In this document: positions 26,691 to 36,024 of the stretch, piece after piece | Layout: each line of letters begins with the position of its first letter | Position numbering within the stretch: position 1 is the first letter of the stretch | Assembly: GCF_011039205.1 (NCBI RefSeq) | Contig: NZ_JAAKEL010000001.1 | Coordinates: 62,001-126,000, forward strand | Length of the DNA stretch: 64,000 bases | Source: Dysgonomonas sp. ZJ279 | GTDB taxonomy: Bacteria; Bacteroidota; Bacteroidia; Bacteroidales; Dysgonomonadaceae | Direction: 5' to 3' | Made by a program: the position numbers and the translations under genes | The notes under the pieces: model-generated | The model's database searches: none | Seen by the model: only the letters and a program-made list of their open reading frames with translations | What the model was told of the DNA's origin: nothing

Positions 26691-26726
26691 TATACAAATT
26701 TAAGTAATGACTTATAGATTTGTATA
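26691..26726 (+). promoter_or_regulatory. Inverted repeat overlapping a candidate susC promoter
   Basis: TATACAAAT (26691-26699) and ATTTGTATA (26718-26726) are exact inverted copies 18 bases apart. The right arm overlaps TAGATTTG (26715-26722), a TAnnTTTG match about 114 bases before susC. A regulator bound here could control susCD; no -33 TTTG box is evident, which fits an activator-dependent promoter. Confidence 0.45.
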
Positions 26727-26835
26727 TGTCAACTCATAATACCGTGGAGAATGTGAAATGCTTCCAACCTTAACGTTAACACCTTAAACATTCCCATGTG
26801 AAATGAGAATTATCTAACTTTAAATTTAATAATCT

Positions 26836-29800
26836 ATGGAATTAAAATCTTTTATTTCCCCAAAGAGCAAGCAGAAAATACTCTTACTACTATTAGTGGG
26901 AGTGTTTGCACTATTCGATTTATCTGCTCAGAATTCCGGTACACTTAAAATAACCGGTCAGGTAATAGATACATCAACAAATGAAACTGTTATCGGAGCT
27001 ACTGTGAAAATAAAAAATACGACTACAGGAACGATCACTGACGATGAAGGACGATTCGAGCTTAATGCTCCGGCTAATGCGACTTTAGTCGTTTCGTTTA
27101 TAGGATACAAATCGACCGAAGTTCCCGTTGGTAGTAAAACCCATCTTTCTATCCTTTTGGATGAAGATGTCGAACTATTAAACGAAGTTGTTGTCATCGG
27201 TTACGGGCAGGTTAAAAAAGGGGATACAACAGGATCATTAACCACAATAACTCCTGACCAACTAAACAAAGGAAATCAACTGACCGCCGAAGATGCCTTG
27301 ATAGGTAAGATGGCAGGTGTAAACGTGATTCCGGGTACAGGAGCCCCCGGCGACGAAGGTACTATCCGTATTCGTATGGGAGCCTCTTTGTCTGCTGATA
27401 ATGATCCGCTTATGGTGATTGATGGAATACCTGTACACAATACATCTATCAGTGCAATCAATCCCAATGATATTGCTACATTCACTGTGCTGAAAGATGC
27501 GTCTGCAACAGCAATCTACGGGTCGCGGGCATCGAATGGTGTAATTATTATCACTACAAAGAAAGGCAATGCGAACGGAGGAAAACCAAAAGTAAATTAC
27601 AGTGCTAATTTCTCGGTAAGCGAGGTTATGGAATATTTGGATGTGTTGTCGACCGATGAGTTTCGCGATACGTTCAATAAATTCTCGGGAGCGCCCGATT
27701 CTTTCAAGTTAGGGGATGCTTCTACCGATTGGCAAAAAGAAATATATCGTAATGCATTAGGTACAGATCACAATCTGTCGGTAACGGGAGCAACTTTAAA
27801 TGTGCCTTACCGTGTATCAGTAGGATATGCCAACCAGAATGGTATTATTCGTGAAAACAATTATGAGCGTTACAACTTAGGACTAGGTATATCCCCTCAA
27901 TTTTTCGATAAACACCTAACCTTTGATATAAATCTAAAAAGTAGTCTTGAAAATAATAAATCGGTTTCGACTTTTGAAAATAATAAATTGATTTCGACTG
28001 GTGTTATTGCTGCCGCTGCAGGTTTTGACCCGACACGCCCTGTATATCAAAAAAATCCGAATGATATTGGATTGGGTTATTTTACATGGATGACAAGTGG
28101 AACATCTACGCCTATTTCCCTTGCGCCAAGCAATCCTGTTGCCGACCTGAAACTGAGCGACAGGCTGAATAAAATAAAACGTCATATAGGAAATATAGCT
28201 GCAAACTACAAAATACATGGATTTGAGGATTTAGTATTGAATGTAAATGCCGGATTTGATATAAAAAGTAATGATTATACCGAAATAGTTCCTCAAAATG
28301 CTCCTTCTATGTGGACATCAAACTTGCAGGACGGAACCGGATTAGATTACTTTACTACTGCTGAAAACAGGAATTATCTTCTTGATTTTTATGCGAATTA
28401 TAATAAGGATTTTGGTACCAAACATCATTTCGATGCAATGGCCGGTTATGGCTGGCAACGTTTTTGGTACAAGAATACTGGTCGTACACACGATACAGAA
28501 GGGAATGAAATTAAACTACCTACGGGTGATGAGGCTGAGTTGTTTCTACTTTCATTCTTTGGTCGTTTAAATTATTCTTATGCTCAAAAATTATTACTCA
28601 CAGCAACTTTACGTTCGGATGCCTCATCCCGATTTGCAAAAGAGAAGCGTTGGGGATATTTTCCTTCCGTAGCATTAGCATATAGAATGAGTGAAGAAGG
28701 ATTTATGAAAGATATTAAAGCTCTGTCGGATCTGAAACTAAGATTAAGTTATGGTCAGACCGGTCAGCAGGATATCGGTACATATTATCAACATCTAGGT
28801 ACTTATTCTACATCATACGATAATTCGCGCTATCAGTTCGGAAACGAATGGATTACTCTTTATCGTCCGAATGGCTATGATCCTCTCATCAAATGGGAAA
28901 CAACCAGTACATATAATGTCGGAGTCGATTATGGTTTTCTCAATAATCGTATTTATGGTAGTATCGATGCCTATAAACGTTATACAAAGGATTTGTTGAA
29001 TAATATATTCGTTCCTGCGGGGAGTAATTTTACGAATATCATAGATACAAATATTGGTGATATGGAGAGTCAGGGAGTTGAGTTTGCGATATCTGCGATC
29101 CCTTTCAAAACTAAAGATTGGGAATGGAGTGTAAGCGGTAACTTCACATGGAATACATCTGAAATCACAAAGCTGAATACAATCGATACCGATAATAATT
29201 ATATGAAGACAGGTAGCGCCGGCGGTACCGGTAAATATCTTCAAATAAATAAAGTAGATGAAACACCAAATACATTCTTCCTTTTGCAACAAGCATATGG
29301 TGACGATGGAAAACCGCTGGATGGCAAATATGTTGCTAAAGATGGTTCGATAACCAGCAGCGAAGAAGACGCAAATAAATATGTAACGGGTAAAAGTTCG
29401 AGAGTGCCTTATTTCTATGGGTTATCTACTAAACTACTCTATAAACAATGGGATTTCGGTATGAACGGACATGGAAGCTTTGGTAATTATGTATACAATT
29501 ATCAGGCAGCTAGTGAATCGTTTGCCTCGCTTTACAGTGCGAATGGAGTTTCTTCGAACATAATGAGATCGACACTTGAATCCGGTTTTACGCAAGAACG
29601 CCTTTATACAGACTATTTCTTAGAAAAAGGGAACTTCTTCAAGCTGGATAATATCACACTGGGATATTCATTAAATAAACTATGGAATACATCCTCTACT
29701 ATGCGGATGGCATTCAGTGTTCAGAATGTATGTATAATTACTAATTATTCAGGTATCGACCCTGAAGTATATTCGGGTATTGACAGGAACGTATATCAAC

Positions 29801-29841
29801 GTCCTAGAATGTATACACTTAGCTTGAATCTAAATTTTTAA
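26836..29841 (+). CDS. SusC/RagA-family TonB-dependent outer-membrane transporter
   Basis: A 1001-residue outer-membrane receptor: N-terminal signal ending near LFDLSAQNS, a CarboxypepD_reg-like domain at about 35-115 (ITGQVIDTSTNETVIGATVK), a TonB-box-like LNEVVVIGYGQVKKGDTTGS at about 115-135, a plug domain to about 250 (DPLMVIDGIPVHNTSISAIN, ATAIYGSRASNGVIIITTKK) and a barrel ending in aromatic YTLSLNLNF. It imports ligands captured by the SusD lipoprotein encoded 19 bases downstream. It has no STN domain, so it is not the transducer of the ECF/FecR module at 21.6 kb. Substrate unknown; no polysaccharide-degrading enzyme is in the transcript. Confidence 0.96.
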   Translation: MELKSFISPKSKQKILLLLLVGVFALFDLSAQNSGTLKITGQVIDTSTNETVIGATVKIKNTTTGTITDDEGRFELNAPANATLVVSFIGYKSTEVPVGSKTHLSILLDEDVELLNEVVVIGYGQVKKGDTTGSLTTITPDQLNKGNQLTAEDALIGKMAGVNVIPGTGAPGDEGTIRIRMGASLSADNDPLMVIDGIPVHNTSISAINPNDIATFTVLKDASATAIYGSRASNGVIIITTKKGNANGGKPKVNYSANFSVSEVMEYLDVLSTDEFRDTFNKFSGAPDSFKLGDASTDWQKEIYRNALGTDHNLSVTGATLNVPYRVSVGYANQNGIIRENNYERYNLGLGISPQFFDKHLTFDINLKSSLENNKSVSTFENNKLISTGVIAAAAGFDPTRPVYQKNPNDIGLGYFTWMTSGTSTPISLAPSNPVADLKLSDRLNKIKRHIGNIAANYKIHGFEDLVLNVNAGFDIKSNDYTEIVPQNAPSMWTSNLQDGTGLDYFTTAENRNYLLDFYANYNKDFGTKHHFDAMAGYGWQRFWYKNTGRTHDTEGNEIKLPTGDEAELFLLSFFGRLNYSYAQKLLLTATLRSDASSRFAKEKRWGYFPSVALAYRMSEEGFMKDIKALSDLKLRLSYGQTGQQDIGTYYQHLGTYSTSYDNSRYQFGNEWITLYRPNGYDPLIKWETTSTYNVGVDYGFLNNRIYGSIDAYKRYTKDLLNNIFVPAGSNFTNIIDTNIGDMESQGVEFAISAIPFKTKDWEWSVSGNFTWNTSEITKLNTIDTDNNYMKTGSAGGTGKYLQINKVDETPNTFFLLQQAYGDDGKPLDGKYVAKDGSITSSEEDANKYVTGKSSRVPYFYGLSTKLLYKQWDFGMNGHGSFGNYVYNYQAASESFASLYSANGVSSNIMRSTLESGFTQERLYTDYFLEKGNFFKLDNITLGYSLNKLWNTSSTMRMAFSVQNVCIITNYSGIDPEVYSGIDRNVYQRPRMYTLSLNLNF

Positions 29842-29860
29842 TTGAAGGAGAACTTAATAT

Positions 29861-31552
29861 ATGAAAACTAATATTTTAAAATATATATCAGCCGCAGTAT
29901 TATCGGTGTTCCTATTTTCATCTTGTCTTGACGATCTGAATAGCGTTCCTTTAGATAAGAATGTCTTGGTAGGAGAAGAAGTTTATAGTACAGCCAGCGG
30001 TTATCGTGGAGTAATAGCCAAATGCTATGCCTCGCTGATACAAACAGGGCAACAAGGTGGTGACGGAGGAAATGGAGATGTAAATGGCATAGACGAAGGT
30101 TATAGCGGTTACACCAGAGCTCTGTTCTATCTCCAGGAAGCATCTACAGATGAGATAGCATTACATGCAGGTAGCGGGCACGGAACATTTGCTATGCTGT
30201 TTATGAATTGGGATTCGTCGACCAAAGTGGTTAGTTATCCATACTACCGTTTGTATATGTCGATCAGCTATTGCAACGAGTTCTTGCGCGAATGTACCGA
30301 GGATAAATTAAGAAGCAGAGGTGTCTATGATGAATTGAAAGATGAATTTGAATCTTATCGTGCCGAAGCCCGTTTTATACGTGCTTACTGTTATAGTATG
30401 ATCTGCGACCTTTACGGTTCCGGTCCTTTCATCGATGAGACAATGGTATTATCTACTATTCCTCATCAAAAATCGAGAGAAGAGATTTATAATTTTGTAG
30501 TATCCGAAGCTGAAACAGTGGCTCTCGAGCTTAAAGCTCCCGGTGCTAACCAGTATGGTCGTGTAGATAGAGTTGCAGCATGGTTTTTATTAGCCCGTGT
30601 ATATCTGAATTCAGAGGTTTGGGTAGGAAAGAAAGAGTATGAAAAGGCTTACCAATATTCGAAGAAGGTTGTATTAGAAGGATTTTATCCATTGGCATCT
30701 GACTATCGTAACATATTCTTAGCCGACAATAATACATGTACCGAGATAATATGGCCTTTGGTTCAGGATGCGACCAATGCACAAAGCAGCGCCGGTACAA
30801 ACTTCTTAATTAAGGCCTTGGTGAATGGACCGATGAATGATTATTATAAAACAGGTATAGGTAGTAGAGGATGGGGGAATGCCCGTGTGAAAACTCAGTT
30901 GGTAGACATGTTTGACTTATCCGATCAGACTTTTGATCCGTTGGATACTTGGGGCGATAAAAAGAAAGACAAACGTGCACAATTCTTTACGATTGAGCAC
31001 ACCAAAGAAACATGGGTTGCAGGTAAAGAATTCCAGAAAGATTTTGCTAATGGCTATGCTTGTATCAAGTGGAGAAATGTAACAAAAGATCGTAAAGAGT
31101 TAGCCGAAAACGGTACCGTTTATTCATCGATCGACTATCCTATGTTCCGCACGGCAGATGCATATCTGATGGCAGCCGAGAGTATATTGCGAGGAGCAAG
31201 CGGTACAAAAGAAGAAGCATTGAATTATGTAAATGAGGTTCGCGACAGAGCATACTTGTCAGGAAATTATGGTAGTGCAGCATCAGGAAGAATAAAAACG
31301 GCTGAACTTACATTAGACTTTATCCTCGATGAACGTGCACGTGAATTACATACCGAGTTGACACGCCGCACAGACCTTATTCGTTTCAATAAATATACGA
31401 AGAATTATAATTGGGACTGGAAAGGTAGTGATGGAGCAGCAAATAACTATATAGGTAAAGATGTAGACGATAAGTATAATCTGTTTCCGATTCCTCAGGA
31501 TGAATTTACGGTAAATCCTTATTTGACTCAAAACCCTAATTACACCAAATAA
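29861..31552 (+). CDS. SusD/RagB-family surface lipoprotein
   Basis: A 563-residue outer-membrane lipoprotein that lids the SusC barrel and binds its ligand. The signal peptide ends at LFSSCLDDLNS with lipidated Cys22. The SusD N-terminal helical part is visible (FESYRAEARFIRAYCYSMIC, DLYGSGPFIDETM), followed by RagB-type C-terminal sequence (RTADAYLMAAESILRGASG, LDFILDERARELHTELTRRT) and the terminal LFPIPQDEFTVNPYLTQNPN. Length is on the long side of normal. It pairs with the preceding susC; a terminator follows about 70 bases after the stop. Confidence 0.96.
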   Translation: MKTNILKYISAAVLSVFLFSSCLDDLNSVPLDKNVLVGEEVYSTASGYRGVIAKCYASLIQTGQQGGDGGNGDVNGIDEGYSGYTRALFYLQEASTDEIALHAGSGHGTFAMLFMNWDSSTKVVSYPYYRLYMSISYCNEFLRECTEDKLRSRGVYDELKDEFESYRAEARFIRAYCYSMICDLYGSGPFIDETMVLSTIPHQKSREEIYNFVVSEAETVALELKAPGANQYGRVDRVAAWFLLARVYLNSEVWVGKKEYEKAYQYSKKVVLEGFYPLASDYRNIFLADNNTCTEIIWPLVQDATNAQSSAGTNFLIKALVNGPMNDYYKTGIGSRGWGNARVKTQLVDMFDLSDQTFDPLDTWGDKKKDKRAQFFTIEHTKETWVAGKEFQKDFANGYACIKWRNVTKDRKELAENGTVYSSIDYPMFRTADAYLMAAESILRGASGTKEEALNYVNEVRDRAYLSGNYGSAASGRIKTAELTLDFILDERARELHTELTRRTDLIRFNKYTKNYNWDWKGSDGAANNYIGKDVDDKYNLFPIPQDEFTVNPYLTQNPNYTK

Positions 31553-31621
31553 AGAGATATAAAGAATACACACTGTGAGATTTAATAAGCGCGCGTGATG
31601 CGTCCTTTTTATGTGGAGAAG

Positions 31622-31655
31622 GCTGCCTTCGATTACAAATTGTAAGGCAGCTTTT
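31622..31655 (+). terminator. Terminator after susD
   Basis: GCTGCCTT at 31622-31629 pairs with AAGGCAGC at 31644-31651, followed by a T-rich stretch. It largely separates susCD from the phosphatase gene. Confidence 0.8.
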
Positions 31656-31679
31656 ATTATTTGTTAAGTGAATATATTA

Positions 31680-32969
31680 ATGAAAAGACTAAATATGAAG
31701 AATTTCTGTTTCCTTTTTTTCTTCTTGTTTTTGAGCTTTTGTCCTGTATTTGGGCAAACATCAAAACAAGAAATGTTCGATACTCCCGAAAAAACAGGAG
31801 GTGTTTATTACGCCTATCCTGAAAATTATCGCATAGTTCAGACACCTGTTCCAAAGGGCTATGAACCTTTCTATATAAGCCATTTTGGCCGTCATGGCTC
31901 GCGTTATTTGATAAACGATGAGGATTATAAGTGGGTACTCGATCTTTTAGCCGATGCTAAAAAAAATCAGGCACTAACTCCATTGGGCGAAGATGCGTAC
32001 AATCGACTGGCAGAGGTATGGATAGAAGCCGAAGGGCATGGCGGTGACCTGTCTCCTCTGGGCGTGCGTCAACATCGCGATATTGCCGAACGTATGTATA
32101 AAGCATATCCGCAAGTGTTTAGCAATAATGTCGAGATTTCGGCTCGTTCGACTGTGGTTATTCGCTGTGTACTTAGTATGGATGCCTTTTGCGAACGTTT
32201 GAAAGAGATCAACCCAACGCTGAATATTACCCGTGAGGCTAGTAATAAATATATGAATTATCTCAATTACCATACAGAGGAGGCGATGGCATTCACTTCC
32301 AGAAAAGGACCATGGTATGAGGAATATCGTAAATTTGAAGAAAGCCATACACGTCCCGATCGATTAATATCCTCTTTGTTTTCAGATACTACATATATAA
32401 AAAAGAAGGTAAATCCTGCACCTTTGATGTGGGCTTTTTACTGGATTGCAAGCGATATGCAGAATATGGAGACGGACTTATCGTTTTATGATTTGTTTGA
32501 GAAAGAAGAACTGTTCGACCTATGGGAAGTTGTAAACTACCGTCTATATGTATGTGATGCAACCTCTGCTTTAAATGGCGGAATTATGATGGAAAATTCG
32601 AAGCCCGTACTTAAAAATATACTGGATAGTGCTAACGAAATCATATCGATAAAAGGCAAAGGTGCAACTCTGCGTTTTGCTCACGATGGCAACATAATTC
32701 CGTTAGCGGCAATATTACATTTGCAGGATTGTTATGCCAGTATATCCGAACCGTCGGATTTTTATAAAGTATGGAGCAATTTCAAAATGGCTCCTATGGC
32801 TGGAAACATCCAAATTGTATTTTTCCAAAAGAAAGGATCTGATGATGTCCTTGTAAAATTCTTATTGAATGAGAAAGAAATACTTATACCTCCTGTAAAC
32901 AGTGATGTATTACCTTATTACCATTGGAAAGATGTAGAAGCTTTCTACAAGTCGCTATTGGCTGAATAG
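31680..32969 (+). CDS. Histidine acid phosphatase (phytase-like)
   Basis: An exported branch-2 histidine phosphatase of about 429 residues. The signal is MKRLNMKNFCFLFFFLFLSF ending near VFGQT. The catalytic SHFGRHGSRYLIN (RHGxR nucleophile) lies near residue 64 and the proton-donor motif is RFAHDGNIIPLAAIL near 337. HD at that site matches classical acid phosphatases and phytases; MINPP enzymes usually have HAE, so I do not call it MINPP. The ATG at 31680 is preferred to a GTG at 31668. It lies downstream of susCD, but a hairpin intervenes, so co-transcription would need readthrough. Periplasmic phosphomonoesterase activity is expected; substrate unknown. Confidence 0.88.
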   Translation: MKRLNMKNFCFLFFFLFLSFCPVFGQTSKQEMFDTPEKTGGVYYAYPENYRIVQTPVPKGYEPFYISHFGRHGSRYLINDEDYKWVLDLLADAKKNQALTPLGEDAYNRLAEVWIEAEGHGGDLSPLGVRQHRDIAERMYKAYPQVFSNNVEISARSTVVIRCVLSMDAFCERLKEINPTLNITREASNKYMNYLNYHTEEAMAFTSRKGPWYEEYRKFEESHTRPDRLISSLFSDTTYIKKKVNPAPLMWAFYWIASDMQNMETDLSFYDLFEKEELFDLWEVVNYRLYVCDATSALNGGIMMENSKPVLKNILDSANEIISIKGKGATLRFAHDGNIIPLAAILHLQDCYASISEPSDFYKVWSNFKMAPMAGNIQIVFFQKKGSDDVLVKFLLNEKEILIPPVNSDVLPYYHWKDVEAFYKSLLAE

Positions 32970-33007
32970 TAGCTGCAATGTGAAGTATTGATATCAAAAT
33001 AAGACTT

Positions 33008-33046
33008 AAGGCATCGTATTCTCATCGGAGGGTACGATGCCTTTGT
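33008..33046 (+). terminator. Terminator after the acid phosphatase
   Basis: AAGGCATCGTA at 33008-33018 pairs perfectly with TACGATGCCTT at 33033-33043, followed by a T-rich stretch. Confidence 0.85.
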
Positions 33047-33061
33047 ATTTATTTCTATATG

Positions 33062-33077
33062 TGTAACAAGTGGTACA
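33062..33077 (+). promoter_or_regulatory. Predicted Crp/Fnr-type operator of hcp
   Basis: TGTAACAAGTGGTACA matches the perfect palindrome core TGTAACATATGTTACA upstream of nrfH at 13 of 16 positions. Its centre is about 41.5 bases upstream of the start site predicted from the TAACTTTG element, the usual class II activator position for Crp/Fnr proteins. The regulator encoded at 39614-40291 is the obvious candidate to bind. Confidence 0.7.
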
Positions 33078-33099
33078 GATTTGGGTTGAACGAAGGGGC

Positions 33100-33107
33100 T
33101 AACTTTG
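33100..33107 (+). promoter_or_regulatory. -7 promoter element of hcp
   Basis: TAACTTTG, a full TAnnTTTG match, 26 bases before the hcp start. A TTTG at 33080-33083 is too close (16 bases) for an ideal -33 box, consistent with activator dependence. Confidence 0.7.
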
Positions 33108-33132
33108 CCTTAAACCTAAAAATAGAATTGTT

Positions 33133-34773
33133 ATGAGTATGTTTTGTTATCAATGTCAGGAAACAGCAAAAGGGACAGGTTGTACCTTAATGGGCGTTTG
33201 TGGGAAGACTCCGGAAGTGTCGGATATTCAAGATTTATTATTATTTGTAGCGAGAGGTATTGCCGTTTATAACGATAAATTGAGAGAACAGGGAAAATCA
33301 TCTAAAGAAGCTGATAAATTCGTTGTAGATGCAATGTTTATGAGCATTACGAATGCAAATTTTGATTTTGAAGCTATCAAAAATAAAGTAAAAGAAGGCT
33401 TATTGCTAAAAAGTAGATTGGCAGGAGTATTGGGTAATGTTGATTCTAATTTGCCCGATGAGTGTACTTGGAGTGGCAGCGAATCCGAATTTATGGAAAA
33501 AGCCAAAGAAGTAGGGGTGTTACGTACTAAAGATGAGGATATACGTTCATTGAAGGAATTGACTCACTATGGCTTGAAAGGAATGGCTGCTTATGCAGAA
33601 CATGCTTATAATCTCGATAAAGTAGACAATGAGTTATACTCTTTTATGCAAAGGGCTTTGGTTCAGATCACCAGAGAAGATATAACCGTAGATGAGTTGG
33701 TTGCGCTGGCTCTCGAAACAGGCAAATATGGTGTTCAGGCTATGGCATTACTAGATGCTGCCAATACTGGAAGATTCGGTAATCCGGAGATAACGGAAGT
33801 GAATATCGGAGTAGGCAGCAAACCGGGAATACTTATCAGCGGACACGACTTAAGAGATATCGAAGAACTCTTACAACAAACTGAAGGAACAGGCGTAGAT
33901 GTCTATACACACAGTGAAATGCTTCCGGCACATTATTATCCGGAATTGAAAAAATATAAACACCTTGTAGGTAACTATGGTGGTGCATGGTGGCAACAAA
34001 AAGAAGATTTTGATGCATTCAACGGGCCGATATTGTTTACTACAAACTGTATCGTTCCTCCATCCAAGAATGCAAGCTATAAAGGACGTATTTTTACTAC
34101 AGGAGCAGCCGGACTTGATGGTGCAATACACATCGCGGAGCGTCAGGATGGTAAACCAAAAGATTTTTCTGAAATTATTGCTATGGCAAAAGAAAGCCAA
34201 ACCCCACGTGAGATTGAGACAGGAACGATTGTAGGAGGATTTGCTCACGCACAAGTACTTGCCTTAGCAGACAAAGTGGTAGATGCTGTGAAATCGGGTG
34301 CTATCCGTAAATTTTTCGTAATGGCGGGTTGCGATGGGCGCATGAAGAGTCGTGATTACTATGCCGATTTTGCAAAAGCATTGCCTGACGATACTATTAT
34401 TCTTACTGCCGGTTGTGCGAAGTATCGTTACAATAAACTGCCATTGGGAGATATAGGTGGTATTCCGCGTGTATTGGATGCCGGTCAGTGTAATGATAGT
34501 TATTCGCTTGCTGTAATTGCACTTAAGCTGAAAGAGGTATTCGGACTCGATGATATTAATGATCTGCCTATTGCTTTCAATATTGCATGGTATGAACAAA
34601 AGGCTGTGATTGTTTTATTGGCATTGTTACATTTGGGAGTGAAAAATATTCATTTAGGACCGACTCTACCCGGATTTTTATCACCTAATGTAGCTAAGGT
34701 TCTGGTTGATAACTTTGGAATTGGCGGAATATCTACAGTAGAAGAAGATATCGAAATGTTTTTAGCAAACTAA
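33133..34773 (+). CDS. hcp: Hydroxylamine reductase / hybrid cluster protein
   Basis: A 546-residue cytosolic hybrid-cluster protein. The N-terminal cysteines C5-x2-C8-x8-C17-x5-C23 ([21 protein letters not shown]) are the class I pattern of strict anaerobes that ligates the proximal cube. Hybrid-cluster ligand segments follow: [56 protein letters not shown] and [20 protein letters not shown]. Hcp reduces hydroxylamine in vitro and is credited with NO reductase/nitrosylation activity in vivo. It is a single-gene transcript with its own promoter, a Crp/Fnr-type site upstream and a strong terminator, 6 kb from the nrf operon that makes or handles NO-related nitrogen. Confidence 0.97.
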   Translation: MSMFCYQCQETAKGTGCTLMGVCGKTPEVSDIQDLLLFVARGIAVYNDKLREQGKSSKEADKFVVDAMFMSITNANFDFEAIKNKVKEGLLLKSRLAGVLGNVDSNLPDECTWSGSESEFMEKAKEVGVLRTKDEDIRSLKELTHYGLKGMAAYAEHAYNLDKVDNELYSFMQRALVQITREDITVDELVALALETGKYGVQAMALLDAANTGRFGNPEITEVNIGVGSKPGILISGHDLRDIEELLQQTEGTGVDVYTHSEMLPAHYYPELKKYKHLVGNYGGAWWQQKEDFDAFNGPILFTTNCIVPPSKNASYKGRIFTTGAAGLDGAIHIAERQDGKPKDFSEIIAMAKESQTPREIETGTIVGGFAHAQVLALADKVVDAVKSGAIRKFFVMAGCDGRMKSRDYYADFAKALPDDTIILTAGCAKYRYNKLPLGDIGGIPRVLDAGQCNDSYSLAVIALKLKEVFGLDDINDLPIAFNIAWYEQKAVIVLLALLHLGVKNIHLGPTLPGFLSPNVAKVLVDNFGIGGISTVEEDIEMFLAN

Positions 34774-34791
34774 GAATATTATTTCATTTTT

Positions 34792-34833
34792 CAAATAGTC
34801 TCAATCCTGTAAGGGGTTGAGACTATTTGCTTT
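34792..34833 (+). terminator. Terminator after hcp
   Basis: A 13-base stem: CAAATAGTCTCAA at 34792-34804 pairs with TTGAGACTATTTG at 34817-34829, followed by CTTT. Confidence 0.85.
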
Positions 34834-34879
34834 AAACTAAATGTGATAGTATTTTGTTATACTTAAAAACCATTAGATA

Positions 34880-35239
34880 ATGAAAATACAACTGAAAAGA
34901 GTCTACGATGATTTTGATGAAAATGATGGTTACAGAGTTCTCGTCGACCGGCTCTGGCCACGAGGTATAAGCAAGGCTCGCTTACATTACGATCTTTGGG
35001 CAAAAGATATTACCCCATCATCGAAACTTCGCATCTGGGTTCATGAAGATATGGAAGGTAGATGGGACGATTTTGCCATGGCTTATCGAAAAGAATTAAG
35101 TCAATCTTCGGCAGTACACAAATTTACAGAACAGATAAAGCAATACGATAAGGTAACATTGCTATATGCTTCGAGAGAGACAAAGCATAATCACGCAATT
35201 ATACTAAAAGGGTATTTAGAAAAACTATTGTCTGAATAA
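34880..35239 (+). CDS. DUF488 (YeaO-like) protein
   Basis: A 119-residue soluble protein of the DUF488 family. Markers are VLVDRLWPRGISKARLHYDL, WAKDITPSSKLRIWVHED and the C-terminal LLYASRETKHNHAIILKGYL. The family is widespread and structurally related to uncharacterised nucleic-acid or nucleotide-associated folds; the molecular function is not established. Length is typical. The gene is monocistronic, after the hcp terminator and convergent with ccsA, with 2 bases between the stops. Confidence 0.9.
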   Translation: MKIQLKRVYDDFDENDGYRVLVDRLWPRGISKARLHYDLWAKDITPSSKLRIWVHEDMEGRWDDFAMAYRKELSQSSAVHKFTEQIKQYDKVTLLYASRETKHNHAIILKGYLEKLLSE

Positions 35240-35241
35240 TT

Positions 35242-36024
35242 TTAAGAATATACATGTATACTTCCCTGTGCAGCAGGTAGGTAATTGACACCAATCCACG
35301 TAATCATAAGCAGAACAAATGCAATCGGCAGCATCCATACGGTGAACTTCTGATGATTGTTTTGCAGGCGCATATGTATATAGATGAGGTAGGCGGCAGA
35401 AGTGATAAATGCCCACGTTTCTTTCGGATCCCACGACCAGTAATGCCCCCATGCTTCTTTTGCCCAAACTGCACCCATCAGCATACCCAGAATAAGAAAT
35501 CCGAAGCCGACATAAACAATGTTATCCATAAATTTATACAACTCTTCGTCGGGGCTACCTTTCTTTATTTTTGTCAGTTGGATAAACGCTGCTATCGTTG
35601 CTGCTCCCAACATTGCATATGATAAAATATATACAGTAACATGGGGCACAAACCAGTAGCTTTGCAGTGCAGGCATCAGGTTTGTAGAATGGATTTCCGG
35701 TTTAAAAATGTTGACACAAACGAATACACAGGCTATTACACCACTAAAGGACAAGAGCCATTTATATTTCCAGTGTTTGTATGTCAAAAAACCAATTGTA
35801 GACAAGAAAAACGAATACCACAAGCGAGTCTCTCCCATTGTACGAAGTGGCGGACGTTCTTGTCCGATCCATAGCCCGACAATGAAGGCAGCAAATATAG
35901 CTATGCCCGCAATCATCAAGATATCGATAATGATCTGTTTCTTTACTTTATATATTAATGCGGCGGCAGCTAACCAGCAAATCATAGCAGGTATAGCAAA
36001 CCATAGGTATTCACTCCAAGTCAT
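35242..36024 (-). CDS. ccsA: CcsA/ResC-type cytochrome c haem-transfer protein
   Basis: A 260-residue inner-membrane protein with about eight hydrophobic helices and the defining Trp-rich haem-handling motif WGHYWSWDPKETWAFITSAA near residue 190, plus conserved His residues in flanking loops (VPHVTVYILSY, IHMRLQNNHQ). With CcsB/ResB it exports haem and ligates it to CxxCH motifs (cytochrome c maturation System II). It overlaps ccsB by 14 bases and is last in the nrfHA-ccsBA set, so dedicated maturation of NrfH/NrfA is likely, including the unusual CxxCK site of NrfA. Confidence 0.93.
   Translation of the reverse strand: MTWSEYLWFAIPAMICWLAAAALIYKVKKQIIIDILMIAGIAIFAAFIVGLWIGQERPPLRTMGETRLWYSFFLSTIGFLTYKHWKYKWLLSFSGVIACVFVCVNIFKPEIHSTNLMPALQSYWFVPHVTVYILSYAMLGAATIAAFIQLTKIKKGSPDEELYKFMDNIVYVGFGFLILGMLMGAVWAKEAWGHYWSWDPKETWAFITSAAYLIYIHMRLQNNHQKFTVWMLPIAFVLLMITWIGVNYLPAAQGSIHVYS

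Noticed and set aside
28813-29292. 159-residue minus-strand reading frame
   Set aside because: Antisense inside susC; Ile-rich sequence without motif, typical of a shadow frame.
26836-29841. SusC as the transducer of the ECF/FecR module
   Set aside because: Its N-terminus goes directly from signal peptide to a CarboxypepD_reg domain; no STN domain is present.
31680-32969. MINPP (multiple inositol polyphosphate phosphatase) for the histidine phosphatase
   Set aside because: The proton-donor motif is HD, whereas MINPP-type enzymes usually have HAE; only the general class is supported.
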